Positions 27,437 through 35,119 of a stretch of DNA of 47,557 nucleotides are shown in pieces. The notes beneath the pieces are model-generated. The model saw only the letters and a list, made by a program, of their open reading frames with translations. It ran no database searches and was not told the origin of the DNA. The position numbers were made by a program, and so were the translations under genes. How positions within the stretch are numbered: position 1 is the stretch's first letter; each line of letters begins with the position of its first letter. The stretch spans positions 1-47,557 of the forward strand of contig NZ_SKOG01000119.1 of NCBI RefSeq assembly GCF_007120195.1, given 5' to 3'. The stretch comes from Aquisalimonas sp. (GTDB lineage Bacteria > Pseudomonadota > Gammaproteobacteria > Nitrococcales > Aquisalimonadaceae).

Positions 27437-27558
27437 ATGCCAGATCTTAAAGTTGACGAGAACTTAGTCGAGTGGGACGAACTATCCGAGCTTGAGTGGA
27501 AAAATATACTCCTTCTTCAGTAAACTTGAATGTTCGAGATTACGATGGAGATGCATAA
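27437..27558 (+). pseudogene. Tiny integron-cassette gene with a break at an A5 run
   Basis: ATG at 27437 follows AAAGGAG and reads MPDLKVDENLVEWDELSELE, then stops at 27523 after 28 residues. With one extra A in the run at 27500-27504 the reading continues WKKYTPSSVNLNVRDYDGDA and ends at TAA 27556-27558, inside the attC R'' box, exactly where cassette genes commonly end. The gene is therefore either frameshifted or expressed by slippage on the A-run. No family is recognised; it is acidic and about 40 residues long. Confidence 0.6.
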
Positions 27559-27624
27559 CAATCGCCAGCACAGGGACAAAGTGTACGCTGCGCTTCAACT
27601 TTGCCCGTGTGGCGGGCGTTATGC
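27553..27624 (+). other. Integron attC site
   Basis: GCATAAC (27553-27559) pairs with GTTATGC (27618-27624) as R''/R'. After a mismatched 3-base spacer, the inner arms CGCCAGCACAGGGACAAAG and CTTTGCCCGTGTGGCG pair with three unpaired bases on one side, as in attC extrahelical bases. The loop holds the variable centre. Total length is 72 bases, within the known range. This is the strongest mobile-cassette signal in the window. Confidence 0.85.
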
Positions 27625-27658
27625 GCCAAAATATATCAGAAGGTAGTCACAACGACAT

Positions 27659-28267
27659 ATGAAAGTACAACGAAACGATAAGTGTCCCTGCGGTAGTGAA
27701 AAAAAATACAAGAAATGCTGTTATCTTGATCCAGCTAAGAATGCAGAAATAACCAGAGCAGCATCTATGTCAGCGACTTGGGCTGAATTGGTTGAACTAC
27801 TATCAAAACCAATGGAAGTATATAGAGTAAAGGTGATCTTGATTCGAATGGGGTTACGTGGGATGTCGGAAGAAATCTCAAGAACATTTGAAATAGAAGG
27901 TAACCATACATTATTTAATCTTCATATGGATATTCAATATGCATTTGATTGGGACAATGATCATCTGTTCTCATTCTATTTTGGAGGGAAATTATTTGAC
28001 ACAGAGAATGAGTATTCATGTAGTCCAGTAGGCGACCACTTCGTATCAGACATGGGGGCGCCATCCAAGTCGGCAGAAAAAACTCAAATTAGAGATTTAG
28101 GCCTCGCGGCGGGTTCAACATTTTTGTATCTTTTCGATTACGGAGATGAGTTGGTTCACGAAGTTGTAGTTGAAAAAATACGCGATAGAGATGATGGAGA
28201 TAAAAAACTTCCGACAGTAGTAAGCGAAATAGGCACACCTCCACCACAATATGGAGAGATTGAATGA
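27659..28267 (+). CDS. SEC-C motif / pRiA4b_ORF3-like protein, AT-rich
   Basis: 202 residues. The N-terminus holds a SEC-C zinc motif, DKCPCGSEKKYKKCC (about 7-21), and the rest resembles the plasmid pRiA4b ORF-3 fold (VKVILIRMGLRGMSEEISRTF, LHMDIQYAFDW, FLYLFDYGDELVHEV). The function of this family is unknown. Base composition is far more AT-rich than the surroundings, a clear sign of transfer. It begins 35 bases after the attC site and fits as the next cassette. The ribosome site before ATG 27659 is weak (GAAGGTAG). Confidence 0.85.
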   Translation: MKVQRNDKCPCGSEKKYKKCCYLDPAKNAEITRAASMSATWAELVELLSKPMEVYRVKVILIRMGLRGMSEEISRTFEIEGNHTLFNLHMDIQYAFDWDNDHLFSFYFGGKLFDTENEYSCSPVGDHFVSDMGAPSKSAEKTQIRDLGLAAGSTFLYLFDYGDELVHEVVVEKIRDRDDGDKKLPTVVSEIGTPPPQYGEIE

Positions 28268-28334
28268 TCGTTGATTCTGAAAACACGGCAGCAAAAGTGT
28301 GGCATGACAAGCCGAATGCCCTCGAACTCCAAAG

Positions 28335-28367
28335 AGCGCAACTCCTTCGCCGCTCTGTTTTTTGTCA
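28335..28367 (+). terminator. Terminator behind the SEC-C gene
   Basis: AGAGCG and CGCTCT form a 6-bp stem followed by GTTTTTT. It ends the AT-rich gene's transcript. No attC arms as good as those at 27553 are seen around it, only a GTTATCG at 28383. Confidence 0.6.
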
Positions 28368-28730
28368 GCGGTGATGTGCAGCGTTATCGCGCCGAGCAAA
28401 GCTCGGCGTATCTTGCGGGGTGAAAGGGCCCACCAGGAAAGGGCTGCCACCCACCCGTATCGAGTTTAGGACCTGTGGCGGAGTGGAGGATCACGGACAA
28501 AGCAGAAAGCAGGTTGAGCGTAGACAGAGAATTCTCTAGGCCGCAGGGGTGGTCGCGCACCCTGAGAAGCTGGTACAGCTTCGACAAGCTCAGTCCTATG
28601 CCTGCTTCTGCGAGCGCTGAGAGGGGCATCCGCGTGGTGTTCTCGCGCGCGGCGCCGATTCTCGGCGCGGTGGCGCAAGGGCAAGTCTAGGCCGTGAGGC
28701 CGTTATGGTTTGTCGCGGGCCTGCAGAGCA
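28368..28730. other. No recognisable gene; short hairpin
   Basis: CGCCGAGC-AAA-GCTCGGCG near 28390-28409 forms an 8-bp stem. Readings in both directions are low-complexity Arg/Ser-rich and match nothing I know. Confidence 0.4.
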
Positions 28731-29048
28731 TCAGTTGATTGCGAGCGCTGCACCCATTCGGGCGAACAGCGCGAGGTTGTGCGCCGCTACCACACTCGAC
28801 CATACGTAGGCTTTGAAGTGGTCGATGCCCTTCCAGGTGCAGCGGGCAAGCGCAAAGCAACGCTTGAGCCAGGAGATGCCCGCGTCGACCCCGGCGCGGA
28901 AGTTGCGCAGCTTGCGGTACACCCAGGTGCTCTTGAGAATCTGTTCAATGTCCAGGCCGCGCTTCTTGTGAAAAGCGACATCCTTTACGCCACGCTCCTT
29001 TACTTTAAGCACGTTGTCTTTGCTGTTAAGGCAAACGTTATGTGGCAT
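28731..29048 (-). pseudogene. DDE transposase C-terminal fragment (ISNCY-like)
   Basis: 105 residues ending in LARCTWKGIDHFKAYVWSSVVAAHN, typical of the last part of a DDE transposase with the catalytic Glu region RAGVDAGISWLKRCF. The N-terminal two thirds are missing. The family label is tentative (ISNCY/IS1202-like). The fragment abuts the hicAB cassette. Confidence 0.7.
29036..29042 (+). other. Possible R' core before hicAB
   Basis: GTTATGT preceded by GGCAAAC resembles the right end of an attC site. Together with GCATAAC at 29493-29499 it would frame hicAB as one cassette. Its left arm would have been lost to the transposase fragment. Confidence 0.35.
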
Positions 29049-29076
29049 GAATCAGAGCGCCAACGGACCTGGATGA

Positions 29077-29280
29077 ATGAAGGTCAAGGCACTGATCAAG
29101 CGGATCGAGGCGGATGGCTGGACCCAAACCCCAAACGAGGCAACGTGGAAGCCACCGGCAGTTCAGACATACAACCAAGGCCGGGAACCGTCACGATCTC
29201 GGGAAAGCCCAGCATTGATGTGCCGCCCGGCACCCTGAATAATGTGCTCAAGCAGGCTGGCCTCAAGAAGTGGGTGATTC
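29077..29280 (+). pseudogene. hicA: HicA-type mRNA interferase, two frameshifts
   Basis: HicA toxins cleave mRNA using a conserved histidine. Three consecutive frames must be joined to recover it: MKVKALIKRIEADGW from ATG 29077, then RGSHRQFRHTTK containing the GSHRQ catalytic-His segment, then GTVTISGKPSIDVPPGTLNNVLKQAGLK. Two single-base insertions explain this. The last frame runs without a stop into hicB. The toxin is very probably dead. Confidence 0.8.
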
Positions 29281-29282
29281 TT

Positions 29283-29498
29283 ATGCGCTATACGGTCGTT
29301 GTAGAGGAAGGTTCTACGAGCTGGGGAGCTTATGTCCCTGATCTGCCGGGGTGTGTTGCCGCAGCCGAAACCCGGGAAGAGGCGCTGCGGCTGATCCAGG
29401 AGGCAATCGAATTCCATTTGCAGGAGCTCAAGGAACAAGGAGAGCCAATCCCCGAGCCTCATTCTTACGGAGAAGTAGTCGAGGTCCATGCCGCATAA
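29283..29498 (+). CDS. hicB: HicB-type antitoxin
   Basis: 71 residues with the partial RNase H-like HicB fold: MRYTVVVEEG, then WGAYVPDLPGCVAAAETREEALRLIQEAIEFH in pieces typical of the family, and an acidic end. It binds and neutralises HicA. The ATG at 29283 is the natural start. The TAA lies inside GCATAAC (29493-29499), the same arrangement as at the attC site 27553-27559, suggesting a cassette whose attC was cut off. Confidence 0.88.
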   Translation: MRYTVVVEEGSTSWGAYVPDLPGCVAAAETREEALRLIQEAIEFHLQELKEQGEPIPEPHSYGEVVEVHAA

Positions 29499-29504
29499 CC
29501 CCAT

Positions 29505-29660
29505 GAAGTGCCGCCGCTCGACACTATCGTGCGCATGCTCGCCGGCTTCCTCAACCGCAAGCACGATGGCCCGCCCGGCAATGAGAGTATCTGTATCGGC
29601 CTCCAACGCACACGCGACTTCGTCCTCGCACTTGTCGCCTATGAGGCCTCCGGGCCGTGA
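29505..29660 (+). pseudogene. IS4/Tn5-type transposase C-terminal fragment
   Basis: Read as EVPPLDTIVRMLAGFLNRKH, then DGPPGNESICIGLQRTRDF, to a TGA at 29660. The segment GFLNRKHDGPPG...GLQR is typical of the C-terminus of Tn5-like IS4 transposases. It starts 6 bases after hicB's possible cassette end and probably truncated the attC site. Confidence 0.65.
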
Positions 29661-29959
29661 GTCGTGTGTAACGATATGCCATAGGCTCCAAGGCGGCATT
29701 CGTGCCTCACGCGCCTGAGCCTGGCCGTTAGGGAACCGCTGAACAATTCCGCGCTGGGCAGGGAAAGCGCCATATGGCCGGCTCATCGTCTCAGCGGTCG
29801 TTATCTGATCCACCTGACGTGGTCAGCAGTCGGCTACCGAGGCAGTGAATGGGCCACAGACGGCACTCACAGCACGCCGGCCGAATTGGTCAGCGCTTCC
29901 TTAGGTCGTCACGTAGCCGAGCTGCTTGACTTCTGTCGGTTTCGAGTGCAGCTTCCACA
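29661..29959. other. No recognisable gene
   Basis: Nothing beyond a possible outer end of the preceding insertion sequence is visible. The long minus reading across hicB is a shadow. Confidence 0.4.
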
Positions 29960-29962
29960 TTG

Positions 29963-29977
29963 GATCCATTTTGGATC
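29963..29977 (+). promoter_or_regulatory. Candidate operator of the FitAB-type pair
   Basis: GATCC (29963-29967) and GGATC (29973-29977) form a short inverted repeat, 16 bases before the antitoxin ATG and just ahead of its GGAGG site. It fits binding by a ribbon-helix-helix antitoxin. Confidence 0.45.
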
Positions 29978-29992
29978 TGCGGAGGTTGTGTC

Positions 29993-30235
29993 ATGGCGAC
30001 TATGACGCTGAAGAATGTTCCTGACGAGCTGTACGAGCGGCTAAAGGAAGCTGCCTCTCGCCATCGGCGCAGCTTGAACAACGAGGCGATCGTCTGCCTT
30101 GAGCAGGCGCTGGAGAGCGGCCCGGTTGACCCGAAGCGTCTGCTAGCGCAGGTTAGAAAGGTCCGGGCGCGTGGGGCCAACGTGTACGTCACGGACGACG
30201 ATCTTCGTGCCGCGCGGGATGAAGGGCGGCCGTGA
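29993..30235 (+). CDS. FitA/VapB-type ribbon-helix-helix antitoxin
   Basis: 80 residues, starting MATMTLKNVPDELYERLKEA, the classic FitA beta-strand and helix DNA-binding pattern, with RSLNNEAIVCLEQAL completing it. The C-terminal tail (VYVTDDDLRAARDEGRP) binds the toxin. GGAGG at 29980 supports ATG 29993 over an earlier in-frame ATG at 29960. The stop overlaps the toxin start as GTGA. Confidence 0.9.
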   Translation: MATMTLKNVPDELYERLKEAASRHRRSLNNEAIVCLEQALESGPVDPKRLLAQVRKVRARGANVYVTDDDLRAARDEGRP

Positions 30236-30636
30236 TCGCCGCCGATACCAACTTGCTGGTGTATCTCCTACTCACCGGTGAGCACACCGCTGCCGCCGAA
30301 CGGGTCTTGGAGCAAGATGCTGAATGGGCGGTTCCGCTGCTTTGGCGGAGCGAGCTCCGCAACGTGCTGGCGCTTTACCTGCGGCGTGGGCTGCTCGCCT
30401 ATGAGGCCGCACTAGAAGTCTTTCAGCAGGCCGAGCTGCTTGTGCAGGGGCGCGAGTACGAGGTGGATACGGCTCAGGTCATGGCATGCGTCAGCGAGTC
30501 CAGCTGCTCGGCGTACGACTGTGAGTTCGTCAGCCTCGCTCATGAGCTGAAGGTCCCGCTGGTCACATCGGATCGAAAGGTCATTGCAACGTTTCCGAGT
30601 TTGGCTGTTTCGCCAGAGGATTTCGGACGCAAATAG
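30232..30636 (+). CDS. PIN-domain toxin (FitB/VapC type)
   Basis: A 134-residue ribonuclease. The acidic PIN residues are visible: AADTNLLVYLL (first Asp), RSELRNVLA (Glu), SAYDCEFVSLA (Asp) and LVTSDRKV (last Asp). Such toxins cut tRNA or other RNA and are neutralised by the antitoxin just upstream. The GTG start at 30232 overlaps the antitoxin stop. A degraded partial copy lies at 9984-10165, 20 kb away. No lesion is seen. Confidence 0.92.
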   Translation: MIAADTNLLVYLLLTGEHTAAAERVLEQDAEWAVPLLWRSELRNVLALYLRRGLLAYEAALEVFQQAELLVQGREYEVDTAQVMACVSESSCSAYDCEFVSLAHELKVPLVTSDRKVIATFPSLAVSPEDFGRK

Positions 30637-30823
30637 CCCGAACCACGCGCACCAACCGACCGCTGAAAGCGGCGGCTGAGCTTCGCGTGTGTGGCGGGTA
30701 TCAGCGGCATGCGTGTCAATGCGCTGGCCGGTTACGTGCGTAAGCACTGGCCGGAGATCCGGCAGCCCGATCCTCTCACGGGGGCCTGACCGTGCACCCC
30801 GGGGGAGTCTGCCTCCCCGCTCA

Positions 30824-30871
30824 GCGTCTAGCAGGCTGCTGAATTCGGAATTTTTGCAGCCTGCTAGACGC
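30824..30871. terminator. 16-bp perfect inverted repeat overlapping the amine oxidase stop
   Basis: GCGTCTAGCAGGCTGC (30824-30839) and its exact inverse (30856-30871) flank a 16-base loop with GAATTCGGAATT. The amine oxidase stop (30864-30866) lies in the right arm. It may terminate that gene, but the AGCAGGCTGCTGAA sequence also resembles insertion-sequence ends. Confidence 0.7.
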
Positions 30872-32822
30872 AGCAACTGGCTTCGTTCTTCCCCGCCGGC
30901 AGGTTGATGGCCGGATTACGGTCGAAGAAGCCGGAGGGCATCAGTTTGAAACCGCAGCTGACACAAGGCTGCACGGGGTAGTCCTCCGGGCGCACCGGGT
31001 GGTGCAGGCCGAACACGTGCCATAGCACCACGTCGGTGTCCTCGACGGTGCGGTCGGCGGCGGTCCAGGCGGGCAGGCCTTGGCCCGGCGGCGAGTGATT
31101 GACGAACTCTCCCACCGGGTAGCGCTCGTCCTTGTGGAAGGGCGTGACCCACAGGTGATTCTGGATGAAGCCCCCGCGCTGTCCGGAGGGCGAATCCGGG
31201 TAGGTGAAGGGAGTGACCGTGTCGGTTGGCTGCAGCTTGAATGCAGTGGGCTGACCCACGGCGTTGCGCCGTTTGCGATTGACCACTTTCCAGTAGCGCA
31301 TGGTCTCGGCGTTGGCGCGCCGCTGTGCCCGCTGCTCCGAAACCAGGGGCGTCGCCTCCTCGTAGAAGGCGTTGCCACAGGGGTTGTCGGGGCCGGGGGG
31401 CACGGCGCTGGTGTTGTACTCCACCACCGTGTTCTCCGGCCCGTCCACCTCTGTGTCCAGCCGCGCGCAAAACAGGTGCTGGTGGATCTGGCCGGCGACC
31501 CCCGGAGCCACCTCGTTCGAGTACTTCGAGGGCTTGCCTGGCTCGCAGGCCACGGTGTTGATGATGCCCGTGGCCTTTATTTCGAACTCCACCATGCCGG
31601 TCTGGTAGAGGTACCAGTAGGAGGCGTACTCGTAGTTGCCCACGGTGGAGATTGATGAGATCACCAGCCGGCGCAGGCGGCGCACCTCGGTGTGGTCGGT
31701 GCGGAAGTCCCAGTGTTTCCAGGCGATGCCGCTGTCCTCCTCGTGGATGCAGATGGCGTTTTCGATCTGCATGGGCTCGCCGTCGATGCCGTTGACGTAG
31801 GCGTCCAGGTAGCGGATCGCGCCCAGGCAGTCGCAGCCGAGAGTCAGGGAGTTGGCCAGCTTGCCCAGGCCGTACTCGCCGATGTCGAAGACGTTCTTGC
31901 GCCGGTGGCCCGGTTCCGGGGTGCCGTAGGGCACCACCATTTCCGCCAGGGAGGCGCGGTAGAGCACCGCGCGGCGCTCGCCACCGTCCTCGGTGTAGCC
32001 CAGGGTATGCAGGGTGAGGCCCTCACGGGCGTTGAAGCCGATGCGCACGTCCCAGCCCTGCCAGCGCAGCAGGTTGCCCTCGAGGGTGAAGCTGGGGCCG
32101 TCGCTTTGCACCACGTCCAGGGGCTTGATGCCCGTGCGGGCGGGGCCTACCAGGTCCGCCTCGTAGTTGGACTCGCCCCGAGGCACTGGCACGGGGTCAC
32201 GCTCTGCGTAGTGATCGTCCACGCGGATCACCTCCATGGTGTCGATGTCCACCACGGCGTTCACGCCCTCGATGGGGTGGGCGTAAAAGTTGTCCCGGGG
32301 GTGGTTGCGCACCCAGGCGAAGGTGTGGGAAAGCCGGCGTCCCTCCTCGCCGGGGACGCCGAAATTGCCCGCCGACCAGGGATCCACGCACACCAGCGAC
32401 ATGTCCTCAATGCCGCGGCGTCGGCAGGCCTCCACGAACGCGGGATCGGCCTTGACCGTATCCTCCACGTTCATAAACTCCTCCAGCATGATCATGGGGC
32501 GCGCCTCGGGGAGGTGCTCCTGCGACAGGATGCGATGCTCGGTCAGGGAGAGAATCCCCAGGGTGACACCGATGCTCCCGGGACGGGACACCACGAACCG
32601 CACTTGGCGATCCACCGCCTGCCCCCGTTGCCAGCCGTGCACCGTTGCCTTGTCCGGCTCCTCCAGGACCAGGCGCTCGAACCGTAGCTCCTCGGGCCCG
32701 AACGTCTCGCGCAGCAGCGCCGCGGCGGCGCGCATTTCTTCCGGGCCCAACGGGTCCAGTGGGTGAAAGGTGTTGGCGCCCGTGGCTTCGGTGGTGGTCG
32801 TGGGGTCGTTCGCAATCGCCAT
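30864..32822 (-). CDS. Copper-containing primary amine oxidase
   Basis: Oxidises primary amines to aldehyde, ammonia and H2O2. 652 residues. Tyr397 in VGNYEYA matches the residue converted to topaquinone; Asp313 in VFDIGEYGLG is the catalytic base, 84 residues earlier, the same spacing as in the Arthrobacter enzyme. His447 and His449 (IHQHLFCAR) bind copper, with a third His near 607 (GLHHPVRPEDYP). No signal peptide is seen, so it is probably cytoplasmic. It starts 3 bases after the broken FAD-oxidase gene, as the last gene of a minus-strand operon, and is the only intact one. The amine substrate is unknown. Confidence 0.95.
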   Translation of the reverse strand: MAIANDPTTTTEATGANTFHPLDPLGPEEMRAAAALLRETFGPEELRFERLVLEEPDKATVHGWQRGQAVDRQVRFVVSRPGSIGVTLGILSLTEHRILSQEHLPEARPMIMLEEFMNVEDTVKADPAFVEACRRRGIEDMSLVCVDPWSAGNFGVPGEEGRRLSHTFAWVRNHPRDNFYAHPIEGVNAVVDIDTMEVIRVDDHYAERDPVPVPRGESNYEADLVGPARTGIKPLDVVQSDGPSFTLEGNLLRWQGWDVRIGFNAREGLTLHTLGYTEDGGERRAVLYRASLAEMVVPYGTPEPGHRRKNVFDIGEYGLGKLANSLTLGCDCLGAIRYLDAYVNGIDGEPMQIENAICIHEEDSGIAWKHWDFRTDHTEVRRLRRLVISSISTVGNYEYASYWYLYQTGMVEFEIKATGIINTVACEPGKPSKYSNEVAPGVAGQIHQHLFCARLDTEVDGPENTVVEYNTSAVPPGPDNPCGNAFYEEATPLVSEQRAQRRANAETMRYWKVVNRKRRNAVGQPTAFKLQPTDTVTPFTYPDSPSGQRGGFIQNHLWVTPFHKDERYPVGEFVNHSPPGQGLPAWTAADRTVEDTDVVLWHVFGLHHPVRPEDYPVQPCVSCGFKLMPSGFFDRNPAINLPAGKNEASCCV

Positions 32823-32825
32823 GGT

Positions 32826-33902
32826 TCACTTCTCCGGCATGCGGCTCCAGGCCGCGTGGTTCGCGTTGGTTCTGCGGGTACCTTGGGTCCGGCGCTGAAC
32901 TGAACTGACCCGGCCGGTCGTCCCCGTCACCGGTAGATCGTCCACCGGGCCTTTCTGCAAGTATCGTCGAAAATTGACACCTTTCAGCCCGCCATCGCGG
33001 ATCGTCCGCGCTGATCCGCTTGCTTCGGGCAATGTTTCAGCCGCGTCATGGACCGCCGCGAGCAGCTCTCGGGCCTCCTGTTCCGGCCCGTTGTGGCACC
33101 AGACCACCCCGCACATCATTCGGTTGTGCAGGTGCTCGGGAAACGGCGACCCCGGCGGCACGCTGAGGGAGGCGAAGAAGCCGTTCAGCGACTCAGGCGC
33201 GGCGGTAAGGAAATCGCGGTACCAGCGCAGCACGGCCGCCGAGTGCTCCAGCTCCCACAGCGTCGGGCCGGCGTTGACCAGGCGCACCGGATGCAGCTGG
33301 AACAGAAACGAGGTCGCCACGCCGAAATTGCCGCCGCCGCCGCGGATCGCCCAGAACAGGTCCGGGTACTGGGGGTCGCTGACGGTGACGAAGCGCCCGT
33401 CGGCTAGCACCAGATCGGCTTCCAGCAGATTGTCGATGTTCAGCCCGCACTGGCGGGTCAGATGGCCGTGGCCGCCACCGGTGGTGAGCCCGCCCACCCC
33501 GGTGGTGGAAATGATGCCGCTGACTGTAGCTAGGCCGAAAGCATGGCTGGCGTGATCCACATCGCCCCAGGTGCAGCCGCCTTCGACCCGCGCGGTGCGC
33601 ATCGTCGGATCGACCCGGACGCCGTGCATCGCCGACAGATCGATCACCAGGCCGTCGTCGCAGCCACCCAGCCCGGCGCCGCTGTAGGCGCCGCCGCGCA
33701 CCGCCACGGTCAGGCCCTGATCGCGTAGTTCACCGCGCCGATCACGTCAGCGGCATTGGCACAGCGGACGATCAAGCGCGGCCGCTTGGCTGTCATGCCG
33801 TTGTAGAGCCGGCGGGCCTGATCATAGTCGGGGTCGCCGGCCCCGGATCAGGCTGCCGCGCAAGGCGGCTCGGAAGGTGTCCAGCGTGGTGGCGGTGCTC
33901 AT
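32826..33902 (-). pseudogene. FAD-linked (BBE-like) oxidoreductase, frameshifted and truncated
   Basis: A flavin oxidase of the berberine-bridge-enzyme type. From ATG 33902 (MSTATTLDTFRAALRGSLI) a shift is needed near 33845 to read DPDYDQARRLYNGMTAKRP and another near 33725 to reach TVAVRGGAYSGAGLGGCDDG, the FAD-binding segment. The body continues through TGGGHGHLTRQCGLNIDNLL and AIRGGGGNFGV. It ends after about 360 codons, short of the usual 450 or more, lacking the C-terminal BBE domain. It lies between the hydrolase and the amine oxidase in one operon. Confidence 0.85.
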
Positions 33903-33919
33903 TGTGGTACTCGTTCGGT

Positions 33920-34813
33920 TCAATGCTCGGCCAGGAAATCGAGAATGGCTGCTGTGAAGGCCTCGACGGCGTTGAACGTCCCGTCATGGTTGACCCCGGG
34001 CAGCACCTGCACCTCGGTCTGCGGCTGGCATTGCGCCATGGTGTCGACGACCGACTCGAAGAAGAGGTCGGCGTGCTCACCCTTGAGGATCAGGGTGGGC
34101 TGCTCGATGGTCGCAAGATCATCGCAGGTAATGGGAGGTCGCGACATGTTCATCCAGGGTGGCAGCGTGCGGGCGTTGTCCAGCCAGATGGTGCGCATGT
34201 GTTTGGGTTCCTGTTCGAAACCGCCCGGTGGACGAATCAATACAGCCTCGACGAACAGCCTGGTGGCCTGTACCGCATCACCGGCCTCCAGCGCCTCGAT
34301 GCCCGGGGCGTACTTCTCGCGCTCCTCCGCGATGGCGGCCTGGAGTTCCTCTGGCATCCCGGCGACCAGCGAGGGGACATGCGGTCCGTTGTGCACCATG
34401 CCGAGCACCAGTTCCGGGCGCTCCAGCGCCACCATAGAGGCCAGCTCGCCGCTGTACGACCAGGTGACCAGATAGACCGGGCCGACATCCAGTGCCCGGA
34501 TGAAAGTGGCCAGATCGGCGGCATGGGTTTCGCTGGAGAACTGCTCGCCGTCATCCGGCCAGGGATAGGTGCCGAAATAGCGTTTGGTATAGGTGATGAA
34601 TCGGTGCTCGCGGGCGATGGCTTAGCGGTAGGGTTCCCACACCCGGTGGTCGACGAGGGCTGCGGGGGCGAACACAACGGGCTTGCCCTGCCCTTCGTCG
34701 ACATAATGCAACGTGACGCCATTGACCTCGACCGTGCGGGTCTCCTGTGCCATCACCTGACTGGTCAGAGCGGCGATGGCGAGAATCGCCAGAATCTTGA
34801 TTAATGTACGCAT
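33920..34813 (-). pseudogene. Exported alpha/beta hydrolase with one in-frame stop
   Basis: About 297 codons. Signal peptide MRTLIKILAILAIAALTSQVMA, given as 1-22, then TVEVNGVTLHYVDEGQGKPV. TAA at 34622-34624 interrupts after VWEPYR; the same frame continues AIAREHRFITYTKRYFG, the nucleophile segment VTWSYSGEL and the catalytic His in GVNHDGTF, ending at 33920. Only this nonsense codon separates it from an intact gene. It is upstream of the FAD oxidase by 17 bases. Confidence 0.85.
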
Positions 34814-34824
34814 GCCTTTTCTCC

Positions 34825-35115
34825 TCAATCCAACCGCTCACTGATTCCTGCGGTCATCGTCAGGGTTGACGTAGGTGCGGCCCCAAGGGGCCGGTTCCAT
34901 TGAGCTGCGTATCGCTCGGCGGTCCCCGCTCGTGGCTGGCCGTTTTCATCCCAGTAATCCCAGAGGACCAGGTTCATGAGTGATTCCGCGAACAGGGTTG
35001 CGGCGTCAAGGTCGTCGGGATAGGCGTCCGCCAGTTCGCGCATGGCGTCGGCGTGCGCCTGGTCGAGTTCCGAGCGGTCGGTTCGGGGCTCCTTTGTGTA
35101 GCGTGCGCTGAGGGC
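34825..35115 (-). pseudogene. Fragment of a TPR-type protein
   Basis: SELDQAHADAMRELADAYPDD and LDAATLFAESLMNLVLWDYW are typical of an internal part of a large tetratricopeptide-like protein with YPDDLDAATLxAESLM repeats. Both ends are missing; the sequence after RAGTAE is unrelated. Confidence 0.6.
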
Positions 35116-35119
35116 CTCG

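Noticed and set aside
28368-28730. Group II intron or second attC site behind the SEC-C gene
   Set aside because: No domain V-like sequence and no reverse transcriptase; arms around GTTATCG at 28383 do not pair with an upstream partner.
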